Of a DNA stretch of 64,000 nt, positions 7,168-17,221 are shown one piece after another. A model generated the notes under the pieces. That model worked only from the letters and a program-made list of their open reading frames with translations. It was not told where the DNA came from and ran no database searches. The stretch covers positions 1 to 64,000 of the forward strand of contig JACRBT010000014.1 of NCBI GenBank assembly GCA_016234445.1, written 5' to 3'. Origin of the DNA: Chloroflexota bacterium. GTDB lineage: Bacteria; Chloroflexota; Dehalococcoidia; Tepidiformales; Tepidiformaceae. The translations under genes were made by a program, and so were the position numbers. Position 1 is the stretch's first letter. Every line of letters begins with the position of its first letter.

Positions 7168-8475
7168 TCAGGGGCTGGAGGATTCGGGGACGGGGAGGAT
7201 GGTCGCGGGGGGCGGTTGGGCGGGCGAGGGGCGGGCGCGGCGGAGGCCGGGCTGGCCAACGATGATCAGCATCGAGACGAACAGGGTCAGCCAGCCCATC
7301 AGCGGCATCACGAGCTCGAGGCTGGTGGCCTGGGCCAGCGCCCCCACCGGGAAGGTGTTCACCATCGCCAGCCCCATCGCCAGCGGGAAGAGCCCCATCA
7401 CCCGGCCGCGCATCTCGTCGCTGACCAGGTACTGGACCATCGTGGAGGCGGTCATCCCGGCGCCGACCATCGAGAACCCGAGGGTGAAGTTCGCGACCAG
7501 GGTCAGGGGGATGAACCGCGAGTGGCCGAAGACGATTGCGGCGATCCCGAAGGCGGCGACGTTCAGGCAGAGGATGCTGCCGCGCCGGGCGAGGCCCTGG
7601 TTGTAGGCGAAGAAGAGCGAGGCGGCGAGCGCCCCAAACCCCCAGATCGTCCCGAGGAAGGCGTACTGGGTCCGGGTGAGGTGGAGCACTTCGGTCATCC
7701 AGAGGATGCCGAGGGTGCCGACGCCGGGCATCCCGAGGCCCTGCATGACCAGGAGGAGGAGGAGCACGGCGAAGATGGTGGTGTCGCGGCGGGTGTAGGC
7801 GAGGCCGTCGCGGATGTTGCCGAGGACGCCGCGGGCGCGGTCGCTGCCGCCGAAGCTCCGGAAGCGCATCGACAGGAGCAGCGGGAGGATGGCGCCGTAG
7901 ACCCCGGCGGAACAGAGGTACACCCATCCGGGCCCGAAGCGGTCGTTGAGCAGGCCCGAGGCGAGGAAGGTGGCGGGGAAGGTGACCTGGGCGGCGACGT
8001 TCGTGAGGCTGATCGCGCTGGTCAGGTTCTCCATGCCGACGACGGCGGGGGAGCTGGCGGACCGGGAGGGGATGTCGACGGCCATGTTCGCGGACATGGC
8101 GAAACCCAGCGCCAGCACCGGGATGATGGTCGCGCCGCCGAGCGGCATCGTCAGCATCAGGAGCCCGGTGGCGACGGTGGCGGTGGCGGCGAAGGACTCG
8201 CAGATGATGAGGGTCCGGCGGCGTTCGGCGCGGTCGGCGATGGCCCCGCCAATGAAGCCGAAGGTCAGCAGGGCCACCCCGCGGCAGGCGCCGAGGACGC
8301 TGACGTAGACGACGTCGCGGTCGGGGAACTCCTCCTGCATCCAGAAGATCATGGTGAGGAACTGGAGGGGCATGAGGAGGTTCTGGAGCGAGGTCGCAGT
8401 GATGAGGAAGCGGAAGTCGCGGAAGGCGAGCGCGCGGAGGGCGGGGCGGCGACCGAAGTAGCTGTCCGGGTTCAC
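7168..8475 (-). CDS. MFS transporter, probable drug/metabolite exporter
   Basis: The protein has 435 residues and about 12 hydrophobic segments. The cytoplasmic loop after helix 2 reads FGFIGGAIADRAERRRTLI, the MFS signature A (G-x3-D-R-x-x-R). It belongs to the MFS_3-type exporters and is a clear paralogue of the gene at 58586-59890; both share the second-domain pattern GMPGV and loop MRGRVMGLFPL or its variant. The start is GTG 8475: TACACT lies 6 nt upstream, so the mRNA is probably leaderless. Substrate unknown. It lies downstream of the aldo/keto reductase on the same strand but with its own promoter. Confidence 0.88.
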   Translation of the reverse strand: MNPDSYFGRRPALRALAFRDFRFLITATSLQNLLMPLQFLTMIFWMQEEFPDRDVVYVSVLGACRGVALLTFGFIGGAIADRAERRRTLIICESFAATATVATGLLMLTMPLGGATIIPVLALGFAMSANMAVDIPSRSASSPAVVGMENLTSAISLTNVAAQVTFPATFLASGLLNDRFGPGWVYLCSAGVYGAILPLLLSMRFRSFGGSDRARGVLGNIRDGLAYTRRDTTIFAVLLLLLVMQGLGMPGVGTLGILWMTEVLHLTRTQYAFLGTIWGFGALAASLFFAYNQGLARRGSILCLNVAAFGIAAIVFGHSRFIPLTLVANFTLGFSMVGAGMTASTMVQYLVSDEMRGRVMGLFPLAMGLAMVNTFPVGALAQATSLELVMPLMGWLTLFVSMLIIVGQPGLRRARPSPAQPPPATILPVPESSSP

Positions 8476-8481
8476 CCGTCG

Positions 8482-8487
8482 AGTGTA
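8482..8487 (-). promoter_or_regulatory. -10 element, leaderless start of MFS gene
   Basis: TACACT lies 6 nt before the GTG at 8475. Confidence 0.5.
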
Positions 8488-8502
8488 AGCGAGGACGGAG
8501 TT

Positions 8503-8555
8503 CCGAGTTCTGAGTGCTCAGTGCTCAGAACTCAGAACTCAGCACTGAGCACTTT
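8503..8555 (+). terminator. Heptad-repeat hairpin, possible terminator
   Basis: Seven-base units (GAGTTCT, GAGTGCT, CAGTGCT, CAGAACT twice, CAGCACT, GAGCACT) build a perfect 12-bp stem, GTGCTCAGTGCT against AGCACTGAGCAC, followed by TTTT. The T-run suits plus-strand transcripts, although both flanking genes are on the minus strand. It may simply be a repeat array that folds. Confidence 0.5.
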
Positions 8556-8558
8556 TGC

Positions 8559-9491
<933 letters not shown>

Positions 9492-9562
9492 GGTGAGGCT
9501 CCTCCGGGTGATGTGCACCGGGCATCGTAGCGCCGCGCGAGCGCTTCTGCTTGGCGATGCCC

Positions 9563-9568
9563 TATCCT
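9563..9568 (+). promoter_or_regulatory. -10 element, leaderless start of DUF1232 gene
   Basis: TATCCT lies 7 nt before the GTG at 9576, which selects that start. Confidence 0.5.
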
Positions 9569-9575
9569 CGCGGGC

Positions 9576-9956
9576 GTGGCATGGTACCTCTGGCTGTTGC
9601 TGGCGGTGGGGGCGACGTTCGCGCTCGCAGCGATCGGGATCCGGACGCTGCGGCTGACGCGGCGAGGGCGGCGGTTCCTGGCGCTTCCGACGCGGGCGAA
9701 GCTGCGGTTCGGGCGGGCGCTCCTTGGCGACCGGCGGACGGGCTGGATGGCGAAGGCGGTGCTGGTGTTGCTGGTGGGCTACCTGGCCATGCCCTTCGAC
9801 CTCATCCCCGACTTCGTCCCCGTGCTCGGGCAGGCCGACGACGTACTGGTGATCGTCCTGGCGCTCTGGCTGCTGATGGTGGTGGTCCCGCGGGAGCGGT
9901 TCGAGGCGGCGCTGGCGGAGGCGGAAGGCTCCAGCGGGGTGACCGCGCCCGAGTGA
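9576..9956 (+). CDS. DUF1232 (YkvA-type) membrane protein
   Basis: The protein has 126 residues. There is an N-terminal hydrophobic helix (WYLWLLLAVGATFALAAIG), a basic stretch, then the DUF1232 signature YLAMPFDLIPDFVPVLG followed by QADD and a second hydrophobic segment (VLVIVLALWLLMVVV). The family is a small helical membrane domain of unknown function. The GTG start is set by TATCCT 7 nt upstream. It shares its divergent promoter region with the aldo/keto reductase. Confidence 0.85.
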   Translation: MAWYLWLLLAVGATFALAAIGIRTLRLTRRGRRFLALPTRAKLRFGRALLGDRRTGWMAKAVLVLLVGYLAMPFDLIPDFVPVLGQADDVLVIVLALWLLMVVVPRERFEAALAEAEGSSGVTAPE

Positions 9957-9974
9957 GTCCCTCGCGGTCTCCGG

Positions 9975-9980
9975 TATACT
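9975..9980 (+). promoter_or_regulatory. -10 element, leaderless start of SGNH-like gene
   Basis: TATACT lies 6 nt before the GTG at 9987. Confidence 0.55.
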
Positions 9981-9986
9981 GGCGCG

Positions 9987-10766
9987 GTGCGGATACTCCT
10001 TCTCGGCAACAGCAACGACGGCGGCCAGTGGTTCGAAGGCGGCCGCAAGCGCCACGAGATCGTCCAGGAACGGCTCTCGGCCCTTTACGGCGGGCCGGTG
10101 GAGGTGATCGCGAAGGGGACCTGGCCGAACGCGGGCATGCCCCGCGCGGTCGAAGGCTGGATCGAGAAGCACGAGCCGGACGTGGTCTACCTGACGACCG
10201 TGAACTACTGGTTCAACTACCCGTCAGTGCCGCTGCGGGTCCGCCGCTTCCTGGGCCGGATGGGGCCGCGGGTGTCGGACGCCGGGTTCAAACTGGCGGA
10301 CAGCCGCCGCTGGAGCCACAACGCGGCCTTCCGGGGGGTGCGGTCGCTGTTCCAGCGCACCATCGGCGGCGACCCCCATTTCACCGCCGACGAGATCGTC
10401 GAGCGGATCACGGAGGTCATCCGGCTGGCGCTCCGCCACGAAGGGGTTGTCCTTGCCATCCAGGGTCCCGACGGCCGGAACGACTATTCGCATTCGAAGC
10501 GCGGCCGCCAGCGCCAGGAAGCGCGCCGCCTCATGGTCCACGGCCGCCTGGAGGCGTTCTGCGCCCAGCACCACGTAACCTACGACAACAGCGTCGTCCC
10601 CATCTGGGAGACTGACCCCGTCCTCGGCGCGAACAGGGTGGGCGACGGGCTGCACGGGAACGCGCGCTGGCACGAGCGGGCGGCCGACCTGGTCTGCGCG
10701 ACCATCCTCCGGGCGCTGGAGGAGGCGGCACAGCCTGTCCCCGGAGCGGCCACCGCCGCGCGCTGA
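9987..10766 (+). CDS. SGNH/GDSL-like hydrolase
   Basis: The protein has 259 residues. The N-terminus MRILLLGNSNDGGQWFEGG has the position of the GDS block, with Asn in place of Asp (Ser9 would be the nucleophile). PDVVYLTTVNYWFNYPS resembles block III, and GDGLHGNARWHERAADLV near the C-terminus contains the Asp-x-x-His pattern of block V. No signal peptide is seen, so it is probably cytoplasmic. Substrate unknown; the family covers esterases, lipases and acyl-transfer accessory enzymes. The R1 repeat begins 3 nt after its stop codon. Confidence 0.68.
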   Translation: MRILLLGNSNDGGQWFEGGRKRHEIVQERLSALYGGPVEVIAKGTWPNAGMPRAVEGWIEKHEPDVVYLTTVNYWFNYPSVPLRVRRFLGRMGPRVSDAGFKLADSRRWSHNAAFRGVRSLFQRTIGGDPHFTADEIVERITEVIRLALRHEGVVLAIQGPDGRNDYSHSKRGRQRQEARRLMVHGRLEAFCAQHHVTYDNSVVPIWETDPVLGANRVGDGLHGNARWHERAADLVCATILRALEEAAQPVPGAATAAR

Positions 10767-10769
10767 GGG

Positions 10770-10814
10770 CCCCTCACCCCCTGCCCCCTCTCCCACTGCG
10801 GTGGGCGAGGGGAA
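10770..10814 (+). repeat. R1 dispersed hairpin repeat copy
   Basis: The stem CCCCTC-CCCAC (10785-10796) pairs with GTGGG-GAGGGG (10801-10812), with a TGCG loop. It starts 3 nt after the SGNH stop codon. A second partial copy with loop TTC lies at 10831-10856. Confidence 0.9.
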
Positions 10815-10936
10815 CGCAGGCGTTGCCAGGCGCTCCCACTTCGTGGGCGAGGGGAATGCGGGCGGGGTCGGTTCGCGGCCTTTCCCTCTTCTTTTCCTGT
10901 GTGAGCCAGTTCCTGCCGGGGGCGGGGGGCAGCGTC

Positions 10937-10942
10937 GATACT
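10937..10942 (+). promoter_or_regulatory. -10 element, leaderless start of esterase gene
   Basis: GATACT lies 7 nt before the ATG at 10950. Confidence 0.45.
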
Positions 10943-10949
10943 GGAATCG

Positions 10950-12020
10950 ATGCGCGGGATGGGCTTCTTTCTCTTCGGGGTCGCGGTGGCGATGGTCGCG
11001 CTAGGGGCCTGTGTCGCCACCGAGCGCGACGATCCCGTACCGGAGGCGTCCGGCGAAGCGACCACCCACGCCCTGGCTTCGGACACGACCGCCCTGCCGG
11101 CGGCGTCGCCTTCGCGGACGGTGGCGCGGATCACCCGGGGAATCTCCAGCGCGGCGGCAGCCACCCGGGCGGCCCGGGGGACGCCGATCCCGCAGATGCC
11201 GGCCGGGACGGCCAGGGTCAGCGGCTGTGGTGGGAACCCGGCGACCGGCGACTTCGTCGAATCACTCCTGACCAGCGCGGGGGACGAGCGCGGCTACCGG
11301 CTCCACATCCCGCCGAAGTACCGTTCGAACCGCTCCACCCCCCTCGTCCTCAGCTTCCACGGCTACGCGCGGACGGCGGAGGAACAGGAGATCTACAGCC
11401 AACTGGTGCCGATCGCCGACCGGGAGACGTTCATCCTCGTGACGCCGGAGGGGAGCGGCGACCCGCAGGGGTGGGACATCGTCGGCCTGTACGCGGAGAA
11501 CGGGATCGACGACGTGGCCTTCGTCGGGGAGCTGTTGGACGCGCTCGAAGCACGGCTCTGCGTCGACCCGGCCCGCGTCTATGCGACCGGCCTTTCGAAC
11601 GGGGCAGAGATGGCGGCCCAGCTGGCCTGCACGCTGCCCCAGCGCTTTGCCGCCGTGGCGCCGGTGGCCGGGGTCGTCTACCAGGGCTGCGACGGCCGCC
11701 CGGTGGGGGTCATCTCCTTTCACGGTACCGAAGACTGGAACGTGCCCTTCGAATTCACCCCGCCGGCGATGGCCGACTGGGCCGCCCACAACGGCTGCGC
11801 CACCGACGGCGGGGTCGAGGTTGAGCAGGTCGCCGAGCACGTGACCCGCGAGTCCTACGGGGGCTGCGGGACGGCGCCGGTGGTGCTTTACGTCGTCGAC
11901 GGCGGCGGGCACACCTGGCCGGGCGCCGAGGACGACGCCGGCGGCGCCGGGCCAACCACCCACGAAATCAACGCCAGCGAACTGATCTGGGAGTTCTTCA
12001 AGGCGCACCCAAGGCCCTGA
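10950..12020 (+). CDS. Secreted lipoprotein esterase, PHB-depolymerase/LpqC type
   Basis: The protein has 356 residues. The signal peptide ends in a lipobox (MVALGAC), so it is probably a membrane-anchored lipoprotein. A Ser/Ala/Thr-rich linker reaches ~residue 90, then an alpha/beta hydrolase domain follows. The nucleophile elbow is ATGLSNGAEMAAQLA, with Asp in FHGTEDWNVPF and His in DGGGHTWPG. This triad and layout match the Esterase_phb family (polyhydroxybutyrate depolymerases, feruloyl and acetylxylan esterases). It would hydrolyse esters outside the cell. The actual substrate cannot be read from sequence. Confidence 0.88.
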   Translation: MRGMGFFLFGVAVAMVALGACVATERDDPVPEASGEATTHALASDTTALPAASPSRTVARITRGISSAAAATRAARGTPIPQMPAGTARVSGCGGNPATGDFVESLLTSAGDERGYRLHIPPKYRSNRSTPLVLSFHGYARTAEEQEIYSQLVPIADRETFILVTPEGSGDPQGWDIVGLYAENGIDDVAFVGELLDALEARLCVDPARVYATGLSNGAEMAAQLACTLPQRFAAVAPVAGVVYQGCDGRPVGVISFHGTEDWNVPFEFTPPAMADWAAHNGCATDGGVEVEQVAEHVTRESYGGCGTAPVVLYVVDGGGHTWPGAEDDAGGAGPTTHEINASELIWEFFKAHPRP

Positions 12021-12125
12021 CCGTCCGGCGCTTGCGATGGGAACCACGTAGAATCGGCGCTTGCCGCCGCCCGTGCCGAGGAGCCCGGCGAGGCCGCGGA
12101 CGCTAGTTGCCCATCGGAGTCTTCC

Positions 12126-13397
12126 ATGCCGGGTCCCCTCGCCGGAGTGCGCATCCTTGAGTTCAGCCAAATCATCGCCGGCCCCTTCGCGGGCATGCTC
12201 CTCGCCGACATGGGGGCGCAGGTTACGAAGTTCGAACCGTTGGAAGGCGAACCGTGGCGCGTCTTCGTCGAACTGGTGCCGAAGGAATCGCGGACGTTCC
12301 TGAGCCTGAACCGCGGCAAGCGCGACGTCGCCATCGACATGAGCCGCCCGGAGGCGCGCGACATCATCCACCGGCTCGTGCGCCACAGCGACGCCGTCAT
12401 CATCAACTACCGCCCGGGCGTCGCCGAGAAGCTGGGGATCGACTACGAGACGCTGCGGGCGGTGAACCCGAAGCTGATCTACTGCGAGAACACCGCCTTC
12501 GGGCGCAAGGGGCCGCTCTCCCACCGCGGCGGCTACGACCTCATCGTCCAGGCGATGAGCGGGCTGATGGCGGGCGAAGGCAAGCTCCAGGGCGACGTCC
12601 CCACCTACATCTACCCGGCCGTGGCCGACTACGCGACCGGGATCATGATCTCGAACGCGATCTGCGCGGCCCTCTATTCGCGCGAAAAGACGGGCGAAGG
12701 CCAGCGCATCGACTGCACCCTGCTGGGCACGGCGATCGCCATGCAGACCTCGCAGTTCACCTGGATCGACGCCTTCGACGACGCGATCATCCCGCCGCTC
12801 CTCGACGGGCTGAAGGCGGCGCGCGCCCGGCAGGACGACTTCCTCCAGCAGCAGGGCGTCCATCGCCAGTTCCGCCCCGTCGGCGCCGGGAACATCTACT
12901 ACCGCGTCTACCAGACGAGCGACGGCTTTATCGCCGTTGGCGCGTTGAGCGCGGCGCTGTGGGCGAAGGTCCGGGCGGCGACCGGGATTGTCGACCCGCG
13001 CGTCCAGCCCGACGGCAGCTTCGTCCAGAACCCGGAAGGCTGGGAAGTCGACGGCCCGAAGCTGGTGGCGGAGGTGGAGCAGCTCTACCTGACGAAGACG
13101 ACGGCGGAGTGGGGGGCGCTGCTGGAGGCGGAAGGCGTGCCCTCGGGGCCGGTGCACTTCATCGAAGAGCTGTTCGAGCACCCGCAGGCGGTGGAAAACG
13201 GGCTGGTCGCCGAACTGGAGCACCCGCTGCTTGGCCATCACCGGATGGTCGGCCCGGCCTTCCAGATGTCGAAGACGCCGATCGCGCCGCAGGGGCCGAG
13301 CCCGGTGCTGGGGGCCGACACGGACGCGGTGCTCCGCGAAGCCGGCCTCAGCGACACCGACATCGCCTCGCTCTACGAGACGGGGGTCGTCTGCTGA
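12126..13397 (+). CDS. Family III CoA-transferase (CaiB/BaiF), single domain
   Basis: The protein has 423 residues. LAGVRILEFSQIIAGPFAGM and FLSLNRGKRDVAIDM are standard for the family. The catalytic Asp lies in YPAVADYATG, exactly 25 residues before the Gln of TGEGQ, as in formyl-CoA transferase. It moves CoA between carboxylic acids through an aspartyl-CoA thioester intermediate. GGAG lies 6 nt before the ATG. It is followed after 47 nt by a fused two-domain relative on the same strand. TAGAAT at 12049 is a possible promoter. Confidence 0.92.
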   Translation: MPGPLAGVRILEFSQIIAGPFAGMLLADMGAQVTKFEPLEGEPWRVFVELVPKESRTFLSLNRGKRDVAIDMSRPEARDIIHRLVRHSDAVIINYRPGVAEKLGIDYETLRAVNPKLIYCENTAFGRKGPLSHRGGYDLIVQAMSGLMAGEGKLQGDVPTYIYPAVADYATGIMISNAICAALYSREKTGEGQRIDCTLLGTAIAMQTSQFTWIDAFDDAIIPPLLDGLKAARARQDDFLQQQGVHRQFRPVGAGNIYYRVYQTSDGFIAVGALSAALWAKVRAATGIVDPRVQPDGSFVQNPEGWEVDGPKLVAEVEQLYLTKTTAEWGALLEAEGVPSGPVHFIEELFEHPQAVENGLVAELEHPLLGHHRMVGPAFQMSKTPIAPQGPSPVLGADTDAVLREAGLSDTDIASLYETGVVC

Positions 13398-13444
13398 CGG
13401 CCGGGACGTAGAATAGGCGGCCACCCCTCCCGATGGAGCGTGCC

Positions 13445-15862
13445 ATGCTCTCGCCCTACCGCGTCCTCGACCTCACGGACACGCGTGCCGAGCTCGGGCC
13501 GATGATCCTCGCCGACCTCGGCGCCGAGGTAGTGAAGGTGGAACCGCCGGGCGGCGGCGAGTCGCGCCGGGCCGAGCCGCTCGTCGCCGGGGCGCCGGAG
13601 GGGATGGCCAGCCTCCGCTTCCACGCCTTCAACCGGGGCAAGCGGAGCGTCACCCTCGACCTCGACGGGCCCGAAGGCAGGGCCGCCTTCCTCGACCTGG
13701 TGCGCGGCGCCGACTTCCTGGTGGAGAACGGCGAGCCGGGGGCGATGGCGGCCCGCGGCCTCGGCTTCGACGACCTGGCGAAGGTGAACCCGGGGCTCGT
13801 CTACGTGGCGATCACGCCGTTCGGGCAGGACGGGCCGTATGCCAGCCACGCCACGACCGACCTCATCCTGGCCGCGATGGGCGGGATGATGGCGCTCAAC
13901 GGCGACCCCGACCGCGCCCCGGTGCGGGTGAGCGTGCCCCAGTGCTGGAGCCACGCCGCCGCCGAAAGCGCGCTCGCGGCGCTGGTCGCCCACTTCCGGC
14001 GGCTGGCGACGGGGGAGGGCCAGTACGTCGACCTCTCGGTGCAGGCTTCGGTGTTCTGGACTGGCCTGAACGCGATGATCGCCGCCGCCATCGACAAGGA
14101 CATCCAGCGCGCGGGGACGCTGCTCCAGCTCGGGATCATCGACATGCCGCTGGTCTACCGCTGCGCCGACGGCGAGGCCGTCATCGCCCCGACGGGGGTG
14201 ACGATGCGGAAGCTCCTCAACTGGATGATCGAGGACGGCGTCATCCCGCCGTCGTGGCTGACGGACGAGGAGTGGGCGACCTACGACCTCCGTTTCCTCA
14301 CCGGGCAACCGCTGAAGATCCCGGTGGACACGGTCATCGGCAAGCTCCAGGAATACACGCCGCGCCACACGAAGGGCGACCTCTTCCAGCGCGGGATTCG
14401 CGAAGGGACGACGGTCGCGCCGGTGACGACGACCGCGGACGTGCTGGCGTTCGACCACCTCCACGAACGGGGCTACTGGCAGGACTACGCCCTCCCCGGG
14501 GACGGCACGGTGAAGATGCCGGGGCCGTTCGTGCGCCTGGCGAAGGCGCCGATCGGTCCCCAGCGGCCGGCGCCGGCGCCCGGACAGGACAACGCCGCGA
14601 TGCTCGGCCAGCCGCGCACGCCGGCGCCGGCAGGCAACGCGACACTCCACGGCGGGCTGCCGTTCGCCGGGCTGAAGGTGGCCGACTTCTCCTGGATCGG
14701 CGTCGGGCCGATCACCGCGAAGTACCTTGGCGACCACGGCGCGACGGTCGTCCGGATCGAGGCCGGGAACCCGGTGGACCGCCTTCGCGGGGCCGGCCCC
14801 CACAAAGACGGCATCCCGGGGACGAACCGGTCGCAGTTCTACGGGGCCTTCAACACATCGAAGCTCGGGCTGAACATGAACCTGAAGCGGCCCGAGGCGC
14901 GCGAGGTCGCGAAACGGCTGCTAGCCTGGTGCGACGTCGCCCTCGAGTCGTTCACCCCGGGGACGATGGCCGACCTCGGGCTCGGCTACGAGGTGGCGAA
15001 AGAGCTGAACCCCGGGATCATCATGGTCAGCACCTGCCTGATGGGGCAGACCGGGCCAGCCTCTTCGCTCGCGGGCTATGGCTACCACGCCGCCGCCATC
15101 TCCGGGTTCTACGAGGTCACCGGCTGGGACGACCGCCCACCGGGGGGCCCGTTCAACGCCTACACCGACGTCATCGCGCCGCACTTCCTCGGGGCGACGG
15201 TGATGGCCGCGCTCGACCACCGCCGCCGGACGGGGGAGGGCCAGTACATCGAACAGGCGCAGATGGAGTCGGCCCTCTACTTCCTCGCGCCGGAGCTGCT
15301 CGACTGCCAGGTGTCGGGGCGCAACCCGCGGCGAATGGGGAACGCGTCGGCGACGGCCGCGCCCCACGGCGCCTACCCCTCGGCGGGGAAGGACCAGTGG
15401 GTCGCGATCGCCGTCGAGACGGACGAACAGTGGCGGGCCTTCCGGACGGCGCTCGGGGACCCGGAATGGGCGCGCGACCCCGCCTACGCCACCGCCGCCG
15501 GCCGCATCGCCGCGCGCAAGGCGATCGACGCCGAGATTGCGGCTTTCACGGCCACGCGGGACCGGTACGAAGTGATGGCCCTGCTCCAGCGCCACGGGGT
15601 GCCGGCGGGGGCGGTCCAACGTTCGAGCGACCTCCTCCGCGACCCCCAGATGGCGCACCGCCACTTCTTCCACCCGCTGGAGCACCCGGAGATGGGGCTG
15701 GTTCCCTACGAGGGCCACCAGTTCAACATCCGCGGGTACGAGAGCGGGCCACGGTTCCCGGCGCCGCTCCTGGGCCAGCACAGCTTCGAAGTGCTGACGG
15801 AGGTGCTCGGGATGTCGAGCGAAGCGGCGGCGGAAGTCATGGCCAGCGGCGCGGTCGAGTAA
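13445..15862 (+). CDS. Fused two-domain CaiB/BaiF CoA-transferase (copy 1)
   Basis: The protein has 805 residues with two complete family III CoA-transferase domains (about 1-395 and 400-805). Counting back 25 residues from the GxGQ glutamine gives Trp in the N-terminal half (VPQCWSHAA) and Asp in the C-terminal half (AYTDVIAP). The first half therefore lacks the catalytic Asp. Start 13445 (MLSPYRVLDL) is preferred over ATG 13433: GGAG lies 8 nt upstream, and the paralogue at 20947 begins with the same residues. It probably forms an operon with the single-domain transferase and the following MFS gene. Confidence 0.9.
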   Translation: MLSPYRVLDLTDTRAELGPMILADLGAEVVKVEPPGGGESRRAEPLVAGAPEGMASLRFHAFNRGKRSVTLDLDGPEGRAAFLDLVRGADFLVENGEPGAMAARGLGFDDLAKVNPGLVYVAITPFGQDGPYASHATTDLILAAMGGMMALNGDPDRAPVRVSVPQCWSHAAAESALAALVAHFRRLATGEGQYVDLSVQASVFWTGLNAMIAAAIDKDIQRAGTLLQLGIIDMPLVYRCADGEAVIAPTGVTMRKLLNWMIEDGVIPPSWLTDEEWATYDLRFLTGQPLKIPVDTVIGKLQEYTPRHTKGDLFQRGIREGTTVAPVTTTADVLAFDHLHERGYWQDYALPGDGTVKMPGPFVRLAKAPIGPQRPAPAPGQDNAAMLGQPRTPAPAGNATLHGGLPFAGLKVADFSWIGVGPITAKYLGDHGATVVRIEAGNPVDRLRGAGPHKDGIPGTNRSQFYGAFNTSKLGLNMNLKRPEAREVAKRLLAWCDVALESFTPGTMADLGLGYEVAKELNPGIIMVSTCLMGQTGPASSLAGYGYHAAAISGFYEVTGWDDRPPGGPFNAYTDVIAPHFLGATVMAALDHRRRTGEGQYIEQAQMESALYFLAPELLDCQVSGRNPRRMGNASATAAPHGAYPSAGKDQWVAIAVETDEQWRAFRTALGDPEWARDPAYATAAGRIAARKAIDAEIAAFTATRDRYEVMALLQRHGVPAGAVQRSSDLLRDPQMAHRHFFHPLEHPEMGLVPYEGHQFNIRGYESGPRFPAPLLGQHSFEVLTEVLGMSSEAAAEVMASGAVE

Positions 15863-15897
15863 GGGCGAGCGGGGCGACAGCAGTCCCCGGGTGGCTT

Positions 15898-15903
15898 TAG
15901 AAT
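15898..15903 (+). promoter_or_regulatory. -10 element near MFS start
   Basis: TAGAAT lies 9 nt before the GTG at 15913. Confidence 0.5.
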
Positions 15904-15912
15904 CCAAAGCCT

Positions 15913-17175
15913 GTGACTGAAGACGCCGCCACCCTGCCTGCCCACGCAGCTCCCGCCCAGGCGGGAGCGAGCCGCAACCCCTTCCGGACGGCGCGCTACC
16001 GCGCCTGGTGGGCGATGACCGTCATCGGCGCGATGGGCGTCGGCATCCAGCTGGTCACCGTGCCGCTCTTCGTCCGCGACCGCGTGAGCGAGGACCACCG
16101 CGCCATCGCCATTTCGCTCGCGCTGGTCTGCCAGATGTTGCCTTCGGCGGTGCTGTTGCTGGTGGGAGGCGTGATCGCGGACCGCGTCGAACGGCGGCGG
16201 ATCATGATCCGCGTCTACATCGTCGCGGCGGCGATCTCCTGCGTGTACGTCTTCCTGTCGAAGGCCGACTTCAGCGGCGTCTGGCCGGTGTTCTTCCTGG
16301 GGGCGGTGATCGGGTCGGTGGACGCCTTCGGGCAGCCGGCGAGGATCAGCATGGCGCCGCAGATCCTGCCGCAGGCGCAGCTCCAGAACGGGCTCATCCT
16401 GAGCACGGTGGCGTTCATGGCCGCGGGGATGTTCATGGGGCCTGCGGTCGGCGGACTCCTCGCCGACGGCTTCGGGCTGACGGTGGCGTTTTCGGCCGAA
16501 GTCATGTTCCTGCTCATCGCGGCGGTGCTTTCGACGCGGATCGGGGCGGACAAGCCGGTGCCGACGGGAAAGACAATCCGCGGGGACCTCGCGGACGGCC
16601 TTCGCTACGTGCGGGGGGCGCCGGCGCTGAGGTGGCTGCTGCTCTTCCAGATGGTGCCGGGGCTCTTCCTCATCGGGCCCTTCCGGGTGACCGCGGTGCT
16701 GGTGGTGAACGACGTCCTGGACGAAGCCGACAAGTTCGTGGGCCTCTTCTCGGCCTGCTTCGGCATCGGCGTGCTGGCGGGCTCCTTCCTGATGACGCTG
16801 CGGGCAATCCCGAACCGGGGGAAGGTGCTCTGCGGCGCCCCGATCCTCGGAGGCCTGACGTTCATCGCCTACGCGGCGAGCGAGATGGTGACGCTTTCGA
16901 TGGTGATCCTGGTGTTCTGGGGGCTTGGCGCCGCGATCTTCATCAACCTGGCGACGCCGCTGATCCAGGAGACGTCGTCGCGGCCGATGATCGGGCGGGT
17001 GATGAGCATGTCGAACCTGGCCTTCGCGATCGCAACGCCGCTGGGGCTGCTCCAGTCGGGCCTGCTGGCGAGCGCGTTCGGGCCGCAGGTGGCGATCACG
17101 ATCAGCGGTGTCGCCTGTACGGCCATCGGGCTCCTGGCGCTGACGTTCCTGCGGCCGGTGCGAAGCCTGCCCTGA
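15913..17175 (+). CDS. MFS transporter
   Basis: The protein has 420 residues with 11-12 hydrophobic segments. The signature loop reads GGVIADRVERRRIM. The segment DAFGQPARISMAPQILP is the motif of the MFS_3 (EntS-like) exporters. A ~30-residue hydrophilic N-terminus precedes helix 1. It follows two CoA-transferase genes by 50 nt, so it may carry their substrate or product, but TAGAAT 9 nt before its GTG also gives it an own, nearly leaderless promoter. Confidence 0.88.
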   Translation: MTEDAATLPAHAAPAQAGASRNPFRTARYRAWWAMTVIGAMGVGIQLVTVPLFVRDRVSEDHRAIAISLALVCQMLPSAVLLLVGGVIADRVERRRIMIRVYIVAAAISCVYVFLSKADFSGVWPVFFLGAVIGSVDAFGQPARISMAPQILPQAQLQNGLILSTVAFMAAGMFMGPAVGGLLADGFGLTVAFSAEVMFLLIAAVLSTRIGADKPVPTGKTIRGDLADGLRYVRGAPALRWLLLFQMVPGLFLIGPFRVTAVLVVNDVLDEADKFVGLFSACFGIGVLAGSFLMTLRAIPNRGKVLCGAPILGGLTFIAYAASEMVTLSMVILVFWGLGAAIFINLATPLIQETSSRPMIGRVMSMSNLAFAIATPLGLLQSGLLASAFGPQVAITISGVACTAIGLLALTFLRPVRSLP

Positions 17176-17221
17176 GCGGCGGGCGATAGCTGGTAGGCGG
17201 ACGCTTCGGCACGATGGGCGG

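Noticed and set aside
11262-13424. 720-codon minus-strand frame opposite the esterase and CoA-transferase
   Set aside because: High-GC antisense artefact: no motifs, and both plus-strand genes are convincing over its whole length.
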